Shown: positions 18,187 to 27,778, counted from the stretch's first letter. The stretch: DNA of 64,000 nt from Oscillatoria princeps RMCB-10 (GCA_019359235.1 JAHHHT010000035.1:27535-91534); one strand, 5' to 3'. The notes: generated from the letters alone by a model not told the origin. A program made the numbers and translations.

Positions 18187-19758
18187 CTAACTGGCGAGCC
18201 TCACCGGCACCCGCCGGTCAGCCTCTTGCGCCAGAAACTCAGCCAGCTGCGCCTCAATCTGGTCGCGGACAATCTGGCGGTACTCCAGAAAATGCTCATT
18301 GTGGGCGCAAACTGTGAGATAGTGATCCCAAACCCCCGGATTGCGCTTCATAATGCTGAACAGGTGGTGCCAGAACTTCCAGCGAGTCTTGCGCTTCACC
18401 CCCTGACGCCAGCAGACAATCAGCAGGGCTCGCAAATCCACCCAGCTCGGCCACTTAAACGGCGGGTGGCACGCCGGAGCGCCCAGCATCAAAAAACACC
18501 GGTAGGTGCGGTCAATATATTGCTCAGCATCGTACAGCTGCCAAAACGCTTCCACATATTCCCGGGCAATCTCTTCTAGCGGTCGAGTCGGGATAAAATT
18601 CATCAGAGTCGTCTGGTTGATAGTGCCATCCTTATTCCCCAGTCGCCCCTCTTTTTCCAGCCGGTTCCACAGACCTGTGTGGGGCAGGGCTTGCAACATG
18701 GCAAAAGTTGTGGTAGGAATAGATCCCGCTTCTACGAAGCGGACAATCCGCTCGCCGGCCCCTTTCTTTTCCCCATCAAATCCAATAATAAACCCAGCCA
18801 TTGGCCGCAGCCCCGCCCGCGTGATGGTTTCCACAGACTCAATCAGAGAATTGCGGGTATTTTGGAACTTCTTCGTCAGCTGCAAGCTCTCTTCATCCGG
18901 CGTTTCAATCCCCAAAAACACCGCATCAAAATAGCACTCCACCATCAGCTGCATCAGTTCTGGGTCTTGCGCCAGGTCAACAGACGCCTCCGTATTAAAC
19001 CGGAAAGGATACTGGTGTTCCGCTTGCCAGACTTTCAACTCTTTCAGAAATAACTTGACATTGCGCTTATTGCCAATAAAGTTATCATCCACCATGAAAA
19101 CGCTGCGCCGCCACCCCAGCTCGTAGAGGCAATCCAACTCAGCCAGCAGCTGCTGCGGCGTCTTCGTGCGCGGTTTGCGACCGTACAGGGTAATAATATC
19201 GCAGAATTCGCACTGGAAGGGACAGCCGCGAGAGAACTGTACCGACATCGAATCGTAGGCGTCTAACTCCAGCAAATCGAAGCGGGGGATGGGGGTGCCG
19301 GTGACATCGGGTTTCTCGCCGCCGGCGGCGCGGAAAACGCCCCGGGTTTCGCCAAGCTCAACCGCCCCCACAAACATGGGCAGCGTGATTTCCCCTTCAT
19401 CCAGAATCAGATAGTCCGCACCGGCTTGTTTTACTTCCTCCGGCAGAGAAGTTGGATAGGGCCCGCCGGCAGCCACACGCTTGCCGCGCCGCTTCGCTTC
19501 CCGGATTTGGGCGAGCAAGTCCGCTTTCTGGACAATCATCGCAGAGAAGATCACAATCTCCGCCCACTCCCACTCCTCCTCCGTCACCGGTCGGATGTTG
19601 CGATCTACAAGCTTGAACTCCCACTCCTGCGGCAAGATAGCCGCCACCGTCACCAGCCCCAAGGGTGGCAGCAAAACCTTGCGATTCACCAGTTCCAGGA
19701 TTTTTTCGTAAGACCAAAACGTTTTGGGAAACAGGGGATAAACCAGTAAAACCCGCAT
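18187..19758 (-). CDS. B12-binding-domain radical SAM protein
   Basis: Radical S-adenosylmethionine enzyme with an N-terminal cobalamin-binding-like domain. The start is the ATG at 19758 (MRVLLVYPLFPKTFWSYEKI) with a gaggaag ribosome site; the frame extends upstream to 19875 but that part is not family-like. The first 140 residues hold the B12-type Rossmann domain (VVIFSAM and AGGPYPTSLPEE), and the radical SAM core has the cluster motif RGCPFQCEFCD (CxxxCxxC) near residue 200 and VDDNFIGN. The C-terminal third matches the DUF4070-type tail common with this architecture. Such enzymes often build or modify lipids or hopanoids, but the substrate here is unknown. It sits 37 bp downstream of a DUF362 gene on the same strand. 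Confidence 0.9.
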   Translation of the reverse strand: MRVLLVYPLFPKTFWSYEKILELVNRKVLLPPLGLVTVAAILPQEWEFKLVDRNIRPVTEEEWEWAEIVIFSAMIVQKADLLAQIREAKRRGKRVAAGGPYPTSLPEEVKQAGADYLILDEGEITLPMFVGAVELGETRGVFRAAGGEKPDVTGTPIPRFDLLELDAYDSMSVQFSRGCPFQCEFCDIITLYGRKPRTKTPQQLLAELDCLYELGWRRSVFMVDDNFIGNKRNVKLFLKELKVWQAEHQYPFRFNTEASVDLAQDPELMQLMVECYFDAVFLGIETPDEESLQLTKKFQNTRNSLIESVETITRAGLRPMAGFIIGFDGEKKGAGERIVRFVEAGSIPTTTFAMLQALPHTGLWNRLEKEGRLGNKDGTINQTTLMNFIPTRPLEEIAREYVEAFWQLYDAEQYIDRTYRCFLMLGAPACHPPFKWPSWVDLRALLIVCWRQGVKRKTRWKFWHHLFSIMKRNPGVWDHYLTVCAHNEHFLEYRQIVRDQIEAQLAEFLAQEADRRVPVRLAS

Positions 19759-19910
19759 GAATGACTTCCTCACACTGCTGCTAGCTGGACTTAAATAACT
19801 TAAGCTTAGCGCGTCCAAGCTGTTTTGCTTGAGATCGGAAACACTTTGGCAAAAGTAGGGTGCGCCGCCCCGCACCCCACTCGCATCGCATCAAAATCAG
19901 GGGCGCTTGC

Positions 19911-20873
19911 CTACTGGCGAGCGCCATAGGCAGCCCTCGGCTCCTTAATGAATCGGATGTACAGATGCTTGAAAGTAGACCTAATCACCCGAGGCATGCC
20001 GAAGTCAATAGGCATCAGTTTGTCGGGCAGTTTCCAATCGAGCACCTTCAGTTCCTCCGGTTGCAGGCGGGGAAACTCAATCGCCTCCAGATTTGAGCAA
20101 AGCCCCAATCTCACAGACGCCGCCACTGTGGGCACAGCCTGCGGAGCGACATTGAGAATTTCCACGACCGCCCGATCCAGGGCGAAGACATCGCGGGAAG
20201 CGCCCAAAATGCCCAGAAAGCGCGGTTCGCCGCCGCTGGGGCCATTGCCTTCGTGGCCAATGATGCCATCCAGAATCGTCAAGTCTGGGTCAACCGCCCG
20301 CGCCGTTTCCACCAGCATTTGGCCAAATCTGGCGCTGTCCTTACCGGCTTCCATGTGCCACCAGGCTTTCATTTTGCCGGGAACGCAGCCAAAAAGGTTT
20401 TTCACCCCCATCGTCACCGTCAGCTGGGCGTGGGACTTCACCTTGGGCAGGTTAATCACCACATCCGCTTCCATTGTTTCTTTGGACAGCAGCAGGTGGT
20501 TGAATTCCTCGCTGACACTCTGGTAGCGCTTCCCGTGGAATTCCACCACCGGCAGGTTGAGCTCTTCGATCAGGGGCAGATACCCATTGGCCACAGCCAC
20601 GCCCCGGGCGCTGCCAAAAGCGGGCCCGTCCCCCATAAACGGCTTGCCACCGGCTTCCAGCACCATTTTTGCGGCGCAGTAAACCAGTTCTGGGCGGGTG
20701 ACGCACTCCTTGGTGGGGCGTGCGCCGGTGAGCAAATTGGGCTTGAGCAGGACGCGATCCCCTGGCTTGACAGTCCCTGCCATCCCCCCGAGGGGTTCCA
20801 GCAGCTTCTCCAGAGACGCCCGCAAAAGCTTTAGGTCGTAAGAGTCCGCGCGAATCAAACTAACAGCAGGCAT
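19911..20873 (-). CDS. DUF362 domain protein
   Basis: Family of iron-sulfur-associated or redox proteins of unknown role, usually about 300-400 residues. Recognition rests on the N-terminal RVLLKPNLL with a GxRP segment, the MGDGPAFGS loop and VVINLPKVKSHAQLT with MGVKNLFGCVPG, all typical of DUF362. Ferredoxin-type cysteine clusters, often fused to this domain, are absent. It ends 153 bp before the radical SAM gene on the same strand, and the pair may form an operon. An RxxGARQ C-terminus follows an amphipathic tail. The 374 bp downstream of the radical SAM partner and upstream of this gene contain only repeats. Confidence 0.85.
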   Translation of the reverse strand: MPAVSLIRADSYDLKLLRASLEKLLEPLGGMAGTVKPGDRVLLKPNLLTGARPTKECVTRPELVYCAAKMVLEAGGKPFMGDGPAFGSARGVAVANGYLPLIEELNLPVVEFHGKRYQSVSEEFNHLLLSKETMEADVVINLPKVKSHAQLTVTMGVKNLFGCVPGKMKAWWHMEAGKDSARFGQMLVETARAVDPDLTILDGIIGHEGNGPSGGEPRFLGILGASRDVFALDRAVVEILNVAPQAVPTVAASVRLGLCSNLEAIEFPRLQPEELKVLDWKLPDKLMPIDFGMPRVIRSTFKHLYIRFIKEPRAAYGARQ

Positions 20874-21018
20874 GATTTTGGATTTTAGGTGGTGAGGAAA
20901 GGGAGCATCAAGGGTTGTGCCAAGAAGCCCATATCAATGCGACAATGATTTCAGCTGGTTGCAGGGGGAGAATATTTTTGGCCAGCGAATCAAAGGAAAC
21001 GGGATTGAAATGCACCTG

Positions 21019-21171
21019 GGGAGCATCCCATTTTTGTAATCCCCCTCACCCCCAACCCCTCTCCCACTTTGGGGAGAGGGGATAATTCTTTATTTTCCCC
21101 CCTCTCCCGACCTGGGAGAGGGGGGTCAGGGGGGTGAGGGTGACAGTCTTTGCTTGCTTCGGGATGCTCCC
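21019..21171. repeat. Long imperfect inverted repeat
   Basis: Outer arms gggagcatccc (21019-21030) and gggatgctccc (21160-21171) enclose ccctcacccccaacccctct (from about 21044) and its opposite gggggtcaggggggtgaggg (to 21140), around a core ttccccagag-type palindrome. A related element in the other orientation is at 37661-37810, and half an element is at about 45895-45935. This is a dispersed element of unknown origin, in a 374 bp gap with no gene. Confidence 0.75.
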
Positions 21172-21247
21172 GAAGCACCTGCGCCCCTTTCCGGGCATGC
21201 CGGCAGCGAGGGAATACTCTACAATCTAAAATCGAAATCTAAATTTG

Positions 21248-21529
21248 TCACCGGGCTGCCCCGCGCTGCAGGGCGGAAACCCGCTGGGCGTCGGGGAAGA
21301 AGCCGTCTCCTTTGATTTCGGGGAAGGCCGGCTTCACTTCCACTTTCACCACTTTGTCAATGCAGACGGCAACGGTTTGATCCAGCAGGTGCATTGTCAG
21401 CCAGCCGGAGTCTGACGCTAATTGCAACTGCCGGTAAAACTCTTGTGGCGTTGCCCGGATACTGAATGTTTCGGACTGACCGCTCACATAGTGAAAGGTC
21501 ACCTGCGTGCCGGTGTCTTGAATAGGCAT
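21248..21529 (-). CDS. Small conserved-looking protein (93 aa)
   Basis: Unrecognised 93-residue protein, acidic to neutral with alternating beta strands: QVTFHYVSGQSETFSIRAT, a central amphipathic helix (PQEFYRQLQLASDSGW) and DKVVKVEVKPAF. It has no signal peptide or membrane segment. The start is ATG 21529 with a cggag ribosome site. A second copy of this type lies immediately upstream at 21691-21981, which aligns at the QD..VTFH.VSG and FSI/FNI positions and supports both as real genes. Function unknown; small dimer-forming regulator or stress protein is only a guess. Confidence 0.7.
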   Translation of the reverse strand: MPIQDTGTQVTFHYVSGQSETFSIRATPQEFYRQLQLASDSGWLTMHLLDQTVAVCIDKVVKVEVKPAFPEIKGDGFFPDAQRVSALQRGAAR

Positions 21530-21690
21530 AGGTAAAAAAGCTCCGCTAAAGTTTATATGGCAGCTCGCCCGATTATAGCGATTTTCAGTTGGATGCCGCC
21601 GGTTCCAGAAACCCGGAAGGGGGCGGTCTCCGTGGGTGCCCCGCCCCTACGCTCACCGGGTTTCTCAATCCCTCACTAATATTAGAGACG

Positions 21691-21981
21691 CTATATCTCA
21701 GTGGCAAGCCCTGTGTGGAGAAATCCTTCTCCTTCAAGAAACTCAACGGGAGGGGTCAAGTCAACCGTGAGGACGCTGTACCGATTGATAAAGATTGTCC
21801 GCTCTGCTGTTTTGAACACCCACCAGTCTTCTTTGAGAAAGCGCCGTATTTCCTGACGCATGTCCTGAAGGGTTATGTTTGGGTTGAGCGCCGGTTGAAT
21901 GTTGAAAGATTTGCTCTCTCCGCTGACAAAGTGAAATGTCAGCTGGAAGGAAGGCGGTATAACACTGTCTTGGGCGTGCGT
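21691..21981 (-). CDS. Paralogue of the 93-aa protein with ACG in place of ATG
   Basis: A 96-residue frame (THAQDSVIPPSFQLTF.. to GLATEI, stop tag) without an ATG, GTG or TTG before the conserved part. It aligns to the neighbouring 93-aa protein from its first residue: ATG CCT ATT CAA GAC there, ACG CAC GCC CAA GAC here, with the same ribosome-site arrangement (gggagctttttc versus cggagcttttttac) in front. Shared blocks include TFHFVSGESKSF and RTIFINRYSVLTVDLTPP. So the gene either starts at ACG, a rare codon, or has lost its start. The upstream in-frame codons run to TGA with no alternative. Both strands were checked: the longer plus-strand frame over this region is a shadow. Confidence 0.6.
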   Translation of the reverse strand, partial: THAQDSVIPPSFQLTFHFVSGESKSFNIQPALNPNITLQDMRQEIRRFLKEDWWVFKTAERTIFINRYSVLTVDLTPPVEFLEGEGFLHTGLATEI

Positions 21982-22138
21982 GAAAAAGCTCCCTTTCTCT
22001 GCCTGACCTCATTGTAAAAAAACCGCAAAGGCGCTGCGCCAAGGATGGGCCCGACAAGGGGCCGGTCGTGGCTTTCCCTGGGGATTGGCGCGCCCTCTGC
22101 GGTTCGTCAAATGATTAACTCAGGCACTCCCGCCAGGC

Positions 22139-23566
22139 TCAGCCGTGCTCGCCGGCGGGCGAGGGCATAGCGCTCATACTCTCTAAATCAAGCACTTTGG
22201 CCAGTTCTTCTTCACTCATTAGCCCCCGCTCCAGGACAATTTCCCGCAGGGATTTGCCGGTTGCCAGGGAGTCTTTGGCGACGGCGGCGGCGTTGAGATA
22301 GCCGATGTGGGGGTTGAGGGCGGTGACGAGGGCCAGGCTTCCCTCGGCGTAGGCCCGGCAGCGGTCGCGATTGGCGCTAATCCCCAACAGGCAAGAGCGA
22401 GTCAGCGCCGCCAGGGTGTTGCCGAGAATCTCGATGCTGTGGATCAGGTTGTAGGCAATCAGGGGCATCATCACGTTGAGTTCCAGCTGGCCTGCTTGTG
22501 CGGCGAGGGCGATGGCGGCGTCGTAGCCCATTACCTGAAAGCATACCATTGATGTCATCTCTGCCATCACGGGGTTGTACTTTCCAGGCATAATCGAGGA
22601 GCCGGGCTGCACCGGCGGCAGCTGGATCTCTTTTAGGCCAGTTTTTGGCCCGGAATCCATCAGCCTCAGGTCGTGGGAAATCTTGAGGCAATCTTGCGCT
22701 AAGTTGCGCAAGGCACCGGAGACGCCCACAAAGGGTGCCATACTCTGCATGGCAGCCATCAGGTGCGGTGCCGGCTTTAGGCTCAGGCCGGTGAGTTCGC
22801 TGAGGATTTCGGCGGCGCGGTGCCGGTATTTCGGGTGGGTGTTCAAGCCGGTGCCGGCGGCGCTTCCGCCCAATCCCAGTTTGGTTAAATCTTCAGACGC
22901 CCTTTCTATGCGAGTTTGGTGTTCGCTGAGGATTTGCGCCCAGGCGCGGAAGGTCTCTCCCAGGCGCACCGGCACGGCGTCTTGCATGTGGGTCCTGCCG
23001 GATTTGACGATATCTTGGAACTCGTCCGCTTTGCTGTGCAGGGCGGCGATCGCTTCTGAGAGTGCGGGGTAAAGTGTCTTGTGCAAAGCCAGCAGCCCCC
23101 CGATGCGAATGGCTGTGGGAATTACGTCATTGGTGGACTGGCCATAGTTAACGTGGTCGTTGGGGCTGACGCGCTTGTAATTGCCTTTCTCGTCGCCGAG
23201 GATTTCTAGGGCTCGATTGGCGAGGACTTCGTTGACGTTCATGTGGTGGGAGGTGCCGGCACCGGCTTGGTAGATGTCCACCAGGAACTGGTCGCGAAAC
23301 TGGCCGGCGAGGACTTGATCAGCTGCCTGAACAATTGCTTGACAAATATCTTGCGGTATGCATCCGAGTTCGCCGTTGGTGAGGGCGGTGGCTTTTTTGA
23401 TCAGCACGCAGGCGTCGGTGTAGGCCGGCAAGGGCTTTATGCCGCTGATCGGGAAGTTTTCCAGCGCCCGCAGGGTTTGGATGCCGTAGTAGGCACCGGC
23501 GGGAAGTTGCCGGTCTCCCATTGAGTCGCGTTCTGTGCGGGAGTCGGTGTGGGGTTTTTCGGTCAT
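22139..23566 (-). CDS. aspA: Aspartate ammonia-lyase / fumarase-family lyase
   Basis: Class II lyase of the fumarase-aspartase superfamily, 475 residues; cytoplasmic homotetramer. The signature GSSIMPGKYNPVMAEM is present near residue 320, as are the N-terminal AGAGTSHHMNVNEVLANRA and PNDHVNYGQSTNDVIPTA. Catalytic Ser and His equivalents lie in these blocks. Aspartase (aspartate to fumarate and ammonia) is preferred over fumarase because of the GxSSxMPxKxNPV..E context and overall length, but the distinction is not certain from sequence. The first residues (MTEKPHTDSRTERDSMG) are family-like. No neighbour suggests a pathway; it precedes a 255 bp noncoding gap and then diverges from the TPR genes. 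Confidence 0.85.
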   Translation of the reverse strand: MTEKPHTDSRTERDSMGDRQLPAGAYYGIQTLRALENFPISGIKPLPAYTDACVLIKKATALTNGELGCIPQDICQAIVQAADQVLAGQFRDQFLVDIYQAGAGTSHHMNVNEVLANRALEILGDEKGNYKRVSPNDHVNYGQSTNDVIPTAIRIGGLLALHKTLYPALSEAIAALHSKADEFQDIVKSGRTHMQDAVPVRLGETFRAWAQILSEHQTRIERASEDLTKLGLGGSAAGTGLNTHPKYRHRAAEILSELTGLSLKPAPHLMAAMQSMAPFVGVSGALRNLAQDCLKISHDLRLMDSGPKTGLKEIQLPPVQPGSSIMPGKYNPVMAEMTSMVCFQVMGYDAAIALAAQAGQLELNVMMPLIAYNLIHSIEILGNTLAALTRSCLLGISANRDRCRAYAEGSLALVTALNPHIGYLNAAAVAKDSLATGKSLREIVLERGLMSEEELAKVLDLESMSAMPSPAGEHG

Positions 23567-23822
23567 CTGCGTAAGACAGTTCGAGAATTTTTGAGTGTAA
23601 GTTATCGAAGGGACAAGCTTCGGGTAGAATCAAACCCGTGAGAGTGCTGAGTTTCTGGTTTTTGGCCGTCAAAGCGCATCGCACAGGAATCAGCCGGATT
23701 TTATGCAGGTGGGATGAAATCTACCTTAAGGAAGATGCCAGATTTTTGCCCGCGCGCGTGCGAGTGGCTGTTGGATCGTGCTATGGTTTGGGGCATCTTA
23801 GAAGAAATCATCCTACGGTTAG

Positions 23823-24875
23823 ATGCCAGATTCTATGAGTGACGCTACGCATTTGCAAGTTGACTTTTTCTTCCAGAAGGGATTGCAGCTGAATCGGGCT
23901 GAGCAATACGATCGAGCGATTGCTAGCTACGACCGAGCTTTGGAACTTCAACCAGATTATCCCGACGTGTGGTACAGTCGAGGCAATGCGCTGTATCACT
24001 TGCGGCATTACTCTGAGGCAGTCGCCAGCTATGACAGAGCCTTGGAGTGGAGGCCGGCCTTCCATGAGGCGTGGAACAACCGGGGGAATGCGCTCGATGA
24101 CTTGCGGCGCTTTGAGGAGGCAATCGCCAGCTACGATAAGGCGATTCAGTTTAAGGCTGACTATTACTGGGCTTGGAACAATCGCGGCATTGCCCTGAAG
24201 AACTTGGGGCGCTTTCCAGAGGCAATTGCCAGCTACGACAGGGCGATTGAGTTCAAACCGGACTATTACTGGGCTTGGTATCACCGTGGGATCGCGCTGA
24301 GGCACTTGGGCCAGCTGGAGAAAACGGTCGCCAGCTACGATAAAGCTGTGGAGATCAAGCCGGACTTCCACGAGGCTTGGCACAACAGGGGGAATGCGCT
24401 GTACGATCAGGGCCGGTACGATCAAGCCATTTTCAACTACGAGAAAGCCCTGCAGTTCAACTCCAACTACCACTGGGCTTGGTACAACCGGGGGATGGCG
24501 CTGCTGAATTTAGGCCAGTACGCTAAAGCCGCCGCTAGCTTGGACAAAGCCTTGGCCCTTCAGCCTGACAGTCCCGATGCCTGGTACTTTCGGGGTCAGG
24601 CGCTGGACAAGTTAGGCTGCGACTATGGGGCGATCTCCAGCTTTGACAAGGCTCTGGAATTTGACCCCGACCGGCACAAGGCTTGGTACAGCAAGGCTTG
24701 CTGTTATGCCGGCACCGGCAATGTCGATTTGGCAATTGAGAACTTGCAACAAGCTATTAATCAGTCTCCGGAGGAATACCGGCAGATGGCAAAAACTGAC
24801 TCGGATTTTGACGTGATTCGTCAAGATGAGCGATTCCAAGCGCTGATTCAAGAGGAAGTTACGAGGGACGAGTGA
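23823..24875 (+). CDS. TPR repeat protein 1
   Basis: Tetratricopeptide-repeat scaffold of 350 residues, almost entirely TPR: about nine 34-residue units with the pattern W..RG.AL..L....EA.ASYD.A.E..PD, such as AIASYDRALELQPDYPDVWY. The C-terminal tail (AIENLQQAINQSPEEYRQMA) closes the solenoid. TPR proteins bind other proteins; the partner is unknown. No signal peptide. ATG 23835 (MSDATHL) is a possible alternative start. It is the first of three tandem TPR genes (next at 25189 and 26555, same strand) that lie directly before the gas vesicle gene cluster, a position that makes them candidates for gas vesicle accessory proteins, though no such role is shown. Confidence 0.9.
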   Translation: MPDSMSDATHLQVDFFFQKGLQLNRAEQYDRAIASYDRALELQPDYPDVWYSRGNALYHLRHYSEAVASYDRALEWRPAFHEAWNNRGNALDDLRRFEEAIASYDKAIQFKADYYWAWNNRGIALKNLGRFPEAIASYDRAIEFKPDYYWAWYHRGIALRHLGQLEKTVASYDKAVEIKPDFHEAWHNRGNALYDQGRYDQAIFNYEKALQFNSNYHWAWYNRGMALLNLGQYAKAAASLDKALALQPDSPDAWYFRGQALDKLGCDYGAISSFDKALEFDPDRHKAWYSKACCYAGTGNVDLAIENLQQAINQSPEEYRQMAKTDSDFDVIRQDERFQALIQEEVTRDE

Positions 24876-25188
24876 AGCGTGAAGAAATGGGGGCTTCGCT
24901 TTTTGGCGAGTCACAGGAGTTGCAGTTGGCTGCCGGCTCGCCACTCGCCCCTCAATTGCGCTTGGCTATTTGATCCTTGAGATAGCTTTTAATCGGAAAA
25001 GCCAAATATAATTGAGTTTCTGGCTTGGGGAGAGTTCAAAAAAATAAAGCAATCAAACGGATTTAAAAGGCGGGCCAGCCATCTTTGGCGCGTCTAATGG
25101 TCAGCCAACTGGACAGGAAGGCAGCTTTCGCATCCATTGCGGGAAGCCCGGGCTAAAATGGGAGTGGAGTGCGATTACATCTACAGCC
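24876..25188. other. Noncoding gap between TPR genes
   Basis: No gene, promoter of known type or family repeat was recognised in this 313 bp. Confidence 0.5.
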
Positions 25189-26316
25189 ATGACAGATCCG
25201 GGAACTGCTGAATTCTGTTTCCAGCAAGGATTGCGCTGTTTGGAGTCAAAAGACTTTGAAGCGGCGCTCGCTCATTTCGAGGAAGCGATAAAGCTAAAAG
25301 CTCATTTTGGAGATGCCTGGGCTTGCCGGGGGCTGGCGCTGGGGCACTTGAAGCGCTACGAGGCATCCGTAGAGAGTTTTGAGCGGGCGACAGAGTTCAG
25401 TCCGAATGACGAACGCATCTGGCTGAACCGAGGTATTGCCCTGCTGGAGTGGGGGTACGCTGACAAAGCAATCGCTAGCTTTGACAGAGTTTTGCTTCTT
25501 AAACCTGACAGCTGGGAGGCGCTCAGCAGCAAAGGCAACTGTCTGGGGATTTTGGGGCGGAATGGAGAGGCAATATCCTGCTATGACAAAGCTTTGAAAA
25601 TTTACCCTGAAGATTATAAATCCTGGAGCAACCGGGGAAATTCGCTGGTGAATTTGGGCAAGCACAAGCGGGCGATTTACAGCTATGACAGGGCGCTAGA
25701 AATTGAGAAAAATGATCCAGAAGTTTGGTATAATAGAGGGTGCGCTTTGATGGTATGGGGGCAATCGGAAGAAGCTCTCGCTAGCTATGAGAGGGCGATA
25801 GAGATTAGGCCAAATCGGGTGGCGTATTGGATTAACCTGGGCACGGTTCTGTCCGACATGGGGAAGGATAAAGAGGCGCTTGCTAGCTATGACAGAGCTT
25901 TAGAAATCGATCCGAAAGAAACTCACGCTTGGAATAACAAGGGGCTGGTGCTGCGGCGCGCCGGTCGCGTCAAGGAAGCTATTCCCTGCTATGACAGAGC
26001 GGTGCAGTGCGACCCCAATAATTATGAAGCGTGGGACAATCGGGGGTACGCGCTGGTGAAGTTGAAGCGCTATCGAGAAGCGATGGAGAATTTCGACAGA
26101 GCGCTGGAGGTTAACCCCAACCATGTGAATGCCATTTATAATAAAGGGTACTGCTATGCTATGCAGGGGAAGGTGGCTCTGGCGGTGAACCATTTGCAGG
26201 AGGCGATTCAGAAGAATCCCGCCAAATATCTGCCGGCGGCTAAGACAGATCCAGATTTGGATTGCCTGCGCAAAAATAAGCGGTTTCAGGCTTTGATGGG
26301 GGAAGGCAAGCGATAG
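25189..26316 (+). CDS. TPR repeat protein 2
   Basis: Second TPR protein, 375 residues, about ten TPR units, for instance ALAHFEEAIKLKAHFGDAWA and AVESFERATEFSPNDERIWL. Unlike protein 1, the units differ in the W-position residues but the same G/Y/A pattern holds. It shares a non-TPR C-terminal tail with protein 1 (KTDPDLDCLRKNKRFQALMG here, KTDSDFDVIRQDERFQALIQ there), which shows that they are true paralogues. No membrane segment or signal peptide. The start ATG is preceded by no strong ribosome site (tacagcc). Function unknown; its place beside the gas vesicle genes is the only hint. Confidence 0.9.
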   Translation: MTDPGTAEFCFQQGLRCLESKDFEAALAHFEEAIKLKAHFGDAWACRGLALGHLKRYEASVESFERATEFSPNDERIWLNRGIALLEWGYADKAIASFDRVLLLKPDSWEALSSKGNCLGILGRNGEAISCYDKALKIYPEDYKSWSNRGNSLVNLGKHKRAIYSYDRALEIEKNDPEVWYNRGCALMVWGQSEEALASYERAIEIRPNRVAYWINLGTVLSDMGKDKEALASYDRALEIDPKETHAWNNKGLVLRRAGRVKEAIPCYDRAVQCDPNNYEAWDNRGYALVKLKRYREAMENFDRALEVNPNHVNAIYNKGYCYAMQGKVALAVNHLQEAIQKNPAKYLPAAKTDPDLDCLRKNKRFQALMGEGKR

Positions 26317-26554
26317 GAAAGTTGCCGGCAGTCAGGACTGAGCGATGGAGTAACGGTTGAGTGCGCCTCGCCCGCCGGCGTTCCCAGCGCTGCCGGCGGA
26401 AAAATATAATTATTTTTTAACAATCGCCTCTTCAAGGAGCGCCGGCTAAATTCCTTAAAAATCAATGAAGGATTGAGAGGGTGGGGGCTTTTGATCACCT
26501 TCGGCGAGACAATCAATTTCAGAATTGAATTGAGGGCGTATTGATGGGAGTGTC

Positions 26555-27778
26555 GTGATGCAAGAGAGAATGTTGGAGAGCCGGCCAGAAAGCTATGGGG
26601 ATTTGTACCGGCAGGGGAATGAGTTGCGGGCCGAAGGTCGCTACGAAGAAGCGGTGGCCTGTTACGAGCGAGCTCTGGAACTGCAAGAGGACGACTACTG
26701 GAGCTGGTATCACCTCGGCATCGCCTTGGATGAGTTAGGCCGGCACTCGCAAGCGATCGCCAGCTTCGACCAAGCTCTGGAAAGGCGACCGAATGATTAC
26801 TGGGCGTGGTACGAGCGGGGCCAGGCCCACCGGCATGCCGGTCGCTACTCCGAGGCGGTAGCCAGTTACCGCAAAGCCCTGGAAGCAAGGCCAGACGACT
26901 TCTGGGCGTGGTATCAGCGGGGGTGTGTGGCGCTCGATGACCTGCGCCAGCCACAAGAAGCCCTGTTCTGCTTCGACAGAGCCGCAGACGCCCGCCCGCA
27001 GGACTACTGGCTCTGGTACCGGCGGGGGGTAGCGCTGCAGCAGTTGGAGCGGCACTCTGACGCCCTCGCCAGCTTCGACCGCGCCTTGGAAATCAAGGGC
27101 AGTGCCGGTAAAGCCTGGTACAGCCGAGCCCAAGTGCTCGAAGATTTAGGCCGGCACTCCGAAGCCGTCGCCAGCTGCGATCGCGCCCTGGAAATTCACC
27201 CCGACTGGGAGGAAGCCTGGAACCTGCGAGGCTTGGCCTTGGGGAGTTTGGGCCGCTACTCCGAGGCGCTACAAAGCTTCGAGAAAGTGCTGCAGCGGTC
27301 GCCTTTGGACACAGAAGCCTTGCTGTACCGCGCCATCGCCCTCGACGATTTAGGCCGGCATGAAGAGTCGGTCGCCACCTGGGACGAACTTCTGGCCATT
27401 GAGCCCGACAGCGCCGAAGCCTGGTTCAATCGCGGCATTGCTCTGGGGCACTTGTGCCGGTACGAGCAAGCCGTGGCCAGTTACGACCGCGCCCTTCAGT
27501 TGCAGCCGAACTGTCCAGAAACCTGGAACAACCGGGGCTCGGCACTCGACGAGTTGGGCCGCTACGAGTCAGCCCTGGCCAGCTACGACCAAGCTCTGGC
27601 ACGCATGTCGGATTACTCCAGAGCTTGGAACAATCGGGGGATTGCGCTGTATAAGTTAGGTTGCTACTCCGACGCTGTAGCCAGCTACGACAAAGCTTTG
27701 GAATGCCACCCTGACTACCCGGAAAATTGGACGCTGCAGCATTTGGGCATAGCGCTCCAAAAACTGGGGCGCTATTAG
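26555..27778 (+). CDS. TPR repeat protein 3
   Basis: Third member of the tandem TPR group, 407 residues and about eleven to twelve units (for example AVACYERALELQEDDYWSWY and AIASFDQALERRPNDYWAWY). Its N-terminus begins MQERMLESRPESYGDLYRQG, then TPR throughout. It ends inside a TPR motif (GIALQKLGRY) and lacks the tail shared by the other two, so the C-terminus looks truncated. The following 258 bp contain no continuation in the same frame. Codon usage looks slightly more GC rich than that of the two siblings. A role as a protein-binding scaffold is assumed from the fold. Confidence 0.9.
   Translation: MMQERMLESRPESYGDLYRQGNELRAEGRYEEAVACYERALELQEDDYWSWYHLGIALDELGRHSQAIASFDQALERRPNDYWAWYERGQAHRHAGRYSEAVASYRKALEARPDDFWAWYQRGCVALDDLRQPQEALFCFDRAADARPQDYWLWYRRGVALQQLERHSDALASFDRALEIKGSAGKAWYSRAQVLEDLGRHSEAVASCDRALEIHPDWEEAWNLRGLALGSLGRYSEALQSFEKVLQRSPLDTEALLYRAIALDDLGRHEESVATWDELLAIEPDSAEAWFNRGIALGHLCRYEQAVASYDRALQLQPNCPETWNNRGSALDELGRYESALASYDQALARMSDYSRAWNNRGIALYKLGCYSDAVASYDKALECHPDYPENWTLQHLGIALQKLGRY

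Noticed and set aside
21589..22017. 142-residue plus-strand frame
   Set aside because: It lies exactly opposite the ACG-start paralogue, whose frame has family similarity; this one has none.
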